DNA of 64,000 nucleotides. Source: Desulfovibrio sp. GTDB lineage: Bacteria > Desulfobacterota > Desulfovibrionia > Desulfovibrionales > Desulfovibrionaceae. Positions 62,553 to 64,000 of the stretch are shown one piece after another (position 1 is the first letter of the stretch; each line of letters begins with the position of its first letter). The position numbers and the translations under genes are program-made. The stretch spans positions 72,908 through 136,907 of the forward strand of contig NZ_JAHZCJ010000011.1 of NCBI RefSeq assembly GCF_019422935.1, written 5' to 3'. The notes beneath the pieces are model-generated. The model did no database searches. It was not told the origin of the DNA and saw only the letters and a program-made list of their open reading frames with translations.

Positions 62553-62789
62553 CTAATCTTCGCCTTCAGCGGCAGACTGCTTGCCCGCGCCCTTCATGCC
62601 GTACATGGTGGTGGAACCGGAAGACCAGAATTCCAGCACTTCTTCGTTCACCAGCTTGGTGAGAACTTTCTTCACGTCGCGGGGTCCCTTGTCGGGGAAC
62701 AGTTCAAGGAAATCCTTGAAATAGAACTTGGACTTGGACGAGGATTTGCTTTTCAGGAATTCAACAACAACGTCTTTGTCGTCAGCCAT
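62553..62789 (-). CDS. dsrD: Dissimilatory sulfite reductase-associated protein DsrD
   Basis: 78 residues from ATG 62789 (MADDKDVVVEFLKSKSSSKS), preceded by GGAGACTC; the longer in-frame start lacks homology. FKDFLELFPDKGPRDVKKVL and VNEEVLEFWSSGSTTMYGMK form the winged-helix fold of DsrD. It is encoded after dsrAB in sulfate reducers and is reported to stimulate DsrAB activity. It lies 60 bases after the dsrB stop. Confidence 0.97.
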   Translation of the reverse strand: MADDKDVVVEFLKSKSSSKSKFYFKDFLELFPDKGPRDVKKVLTKLVNEEVLEFWSSGSTTMYGMKGAGKQSAAEGED

Positions 62790-62849
62790 GGTGAGTCTCC
62801 TGTCCCGGCGGCGCAAATAGCGCCGCCGGGGTTGATAAACAAGCTATAT

Positions 62850-63995
62850 CTAGAACTTGAACTGCGTGCTCTGACGCCATGTGTAGTAGGCGGGATCACG
62901 GAAGTCGTCGATGAGGTGGTGGGTGAATTCAAGGCCGGTCATCTTGAAGAAGGTTTCCCAGCCGATGCGTTCAGCCCAGTCGCCCAGACGTTCGTACTTG
63001 TTGGCGTTGGCCGCGTACACTTCAACGATGTGCTTCACGGTCTTGGTCAACGAAGGCCAACGGGGCGGTTCGTTGGGGATGTAACCCACAACGACCTTGG
63101 AGAACTTGGGCATGCTGATGCGGTTGGAAACCTTGCCGCCAACCATGATGGCAACGCCGTCGCCTTCGCCGTCCGAGATGGGCAGCGCAGGGCACATGGT
63201 GTAGCAGTTACCGCAGTACATGCAGCGGTCTTCCTTGATGGCGATGGAGTTCACCTTGTTGCCGTTGTGTTCCACCTTGGTGGGACGCACAGCGGCGGTG
63301 GGGCAAGCAGACACGGCCAAAGGAATTTCGCAGAGCTGGTCAGCCCATTCGTGGTCGACCATCGGGGGCTTGCGGTGGATACCCACAAGGCCTATGTCCG
63401 AGCAGTGCACGGCGCCGCACATGTTGATGCAGCAGGCAAGCGCGATGCGCACGGGGGCGGGCAGACGCATGGACTTGAAGTCTTCAAACACGGCGTCCAT
63501 CACGGCCTTGACCGGGCCGGAGGCGTCGGTCGCGGGGGTGTGGCAGTGCACCCAACCCTGGGTGTGCACCATGTTGCTGATGCCAGCGCCGGTGCCGCCC
63601 ACGGGGAACTTGAACGAGCCACCGTCAAACTTGCGGCTGTTCAGGTCGTCGCGCAGGGCCTTCATGCCGGCTTCGCTGTCCACCATGAATTCAATGTTGT
63701 TACGGGTGGTCCAGCGCAGGTAGCCGCCACAGTGCTTGTCGGCGATGTCGCACAGCTCACGGATGTGAGTGATGGACATGGTACGGGTGCCGCCCACGCG
63801 GACGGTAAAGCACTTGTCGCCGCTTTCGGCCACGTGCACGAGCACGCCGGGCTCCAGAATTTCGTGATAGAGCCACTTGCCGAAGTTGTTCTTGATCACC
63901 GGCGGGAAGTATTCATTATACTTATGGGGTCCGATGTCAGTAATGCGGCCTTCCATCGGTTTTGCGGGATTGTACCCGGAAGAAATAAAAGCCAT
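62850..63995 (-). CDS. dsrB: Dissimilatory sulfite reductase beta subunit
   Basis: 381 residues, complete. Siroheme-[4Fe-4S] cysteines are C151 ([10 protein letters not shown]) and C188, C189, C193 ([14 protein letters not shown]). A ferredoxin insert has C258, C261, C264 and C268 ([14 protein letters not shown]), with C231 (SACPTAAV) probably contributing to its second cluster site. Within DsrA2B2C2, DsrB binds the catalytic siroheme that reduces sulfite. dsrA should begin on the minus strand beyond base 64000. The dsrB-dsrD order identifies a sulfate reducer. Confidence 0.98.
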   Translation of the reverse strand: MAFISSGYNPAKPMEGRITDIGPHKYNEYFPPVIKNNFGKWLYHEILEPGVLVHVAESGDKCFTVRVGGTRTMSITHIRELCDIADKHCGGYLRWTTRNNIEFMVDSEAGMKALRDDLNSRKFDGGSFKFPVGGTGAGISNMVHTQGWVHCHTPATDASGPVKAVMDAVFEDFKSMRLPAPVRIALACCINMCGAVHCSDIGLVGIHRKPPMVDHEWADQLCEIPLAVSACPTAAVRPTKVEHNGNKVNSIAIKEDRCMYCGNCYTMCPALPISDGEGDGVAIMVGGKVSNRISMPKFSKVVVGYIPNEPPRWPSLTKTVKHIVEVYAANANKYERLGDWAERIGWETFFKMTGLEFTHHLIDDFRDPAYYTWRQSTQFKF

Positions 63996-64000
63996 GTTCT

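Noticed and set aside
1..64000. tRNA, rRNA, CRISPR array, insertion sequence or prophage
   Set aside because: Looked for cloverleaf sequences, repeat-spacer patterns, transposase or integrase motifs and phage genes; none was found.

Overview
The window looks like a chromosomal segment of a GC-rich sulfate-reducing Desulfovibrio-type bacterium (Desulfovibrionaceae). The strongest evidence is the right edge, which carries a complete dsrB (dissimilatory sulfite reductase beta subunit) followed by dsrD; dsrA would lie just beyond base 64000. The rest is ordinary housekeeping and regulatory DNA. I see no IS element, prophage, CRISPR array, rRNA or tRNA gene, and base composition and codon use look even.

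Layout. 1-1960: a truncated ACS-type MFS transporter divergent from a LysR regulator, then an orphan FeoA gene behind a Fur-like site. 2212-9535: a hexapeptide acyltransferase; a large helicase that appears to fuse MrfA-like (YprA) helicase and MrfB-like (YprB) nuclease parts; then a leftward ureohydrolase-panB pair, an unknown gene and a SAM methyltransferase. 9669-15990: a Bcr/CflA efflux gene, then a tight rightward operon of UvrD/PcrA helicase, thiL, a GT2 glycosyltransferase and a class II aldolase. 16132-21483: two exported proteins resembling NikK/NikL nickel-uptake accessories, serS, and an envelope operon (YajG-like lipoprotein, TPR protein, small unknown). 21850-27609: a diguanylate cyclase, a small exported protein, sppA, an acyl-CoA synthetase and an XRE-cupin regulator. 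27786-38842: hypF, an RsmB/RsmF-type rRNA methyltransferase, an exported FG-GAP protein, purD-purE, a membrane diguanylate cyclase and a carboxynorspermidine dehydrogenase. 39070-45684: an HDAC-like deacetylase with a C-terminal zinc ribbon, a small unknown gene, tmk and a YhaM-like nuclease (one leftward operon), then surE, fba and gap. 46110-54217: two near-identical flagellin genes, rimO, a GGDEF-EAL protein, a predicted papain-like protein and panC. 54258-64000: metK, the aroC-Cdd1-recD2 operon, a CAT-family acetyltransferase, ribB under an FMN riboswitch, an AMMECR1 protein, dsrD and dsrB.

Themes. DNA repair helicases recur (MrfA/B-like fusion, UvrD/PcrA, RecD2). c-di-GMP turnover is represented by two cyclases and one GGDEF-EAL protein with an intact EAL domain. 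Cofactor supply is scattered (panB, panC, thiL, ribB, metK). Nickel chemistry is suggested by hypF and the NikK/NikL-like pair, fitting a hydrogenase-rich sulfate reducer.

The most interesting non-coding signal is a pair of structured elements lying just 3' of ribB and of dsrD. Their inner core is almost identical, while their outer arms differ in sequence yet stay complementary. Other points to check are CsrA-type hairpins covering both flagellin ribosome-binding sites, an internal in-frame start that would release the nuclease part of the MrfA/B-like fusion, and a GAPDH that has lost the usual NAD-specificity residues. Everything here is read by eye from sequence; no database search was run.
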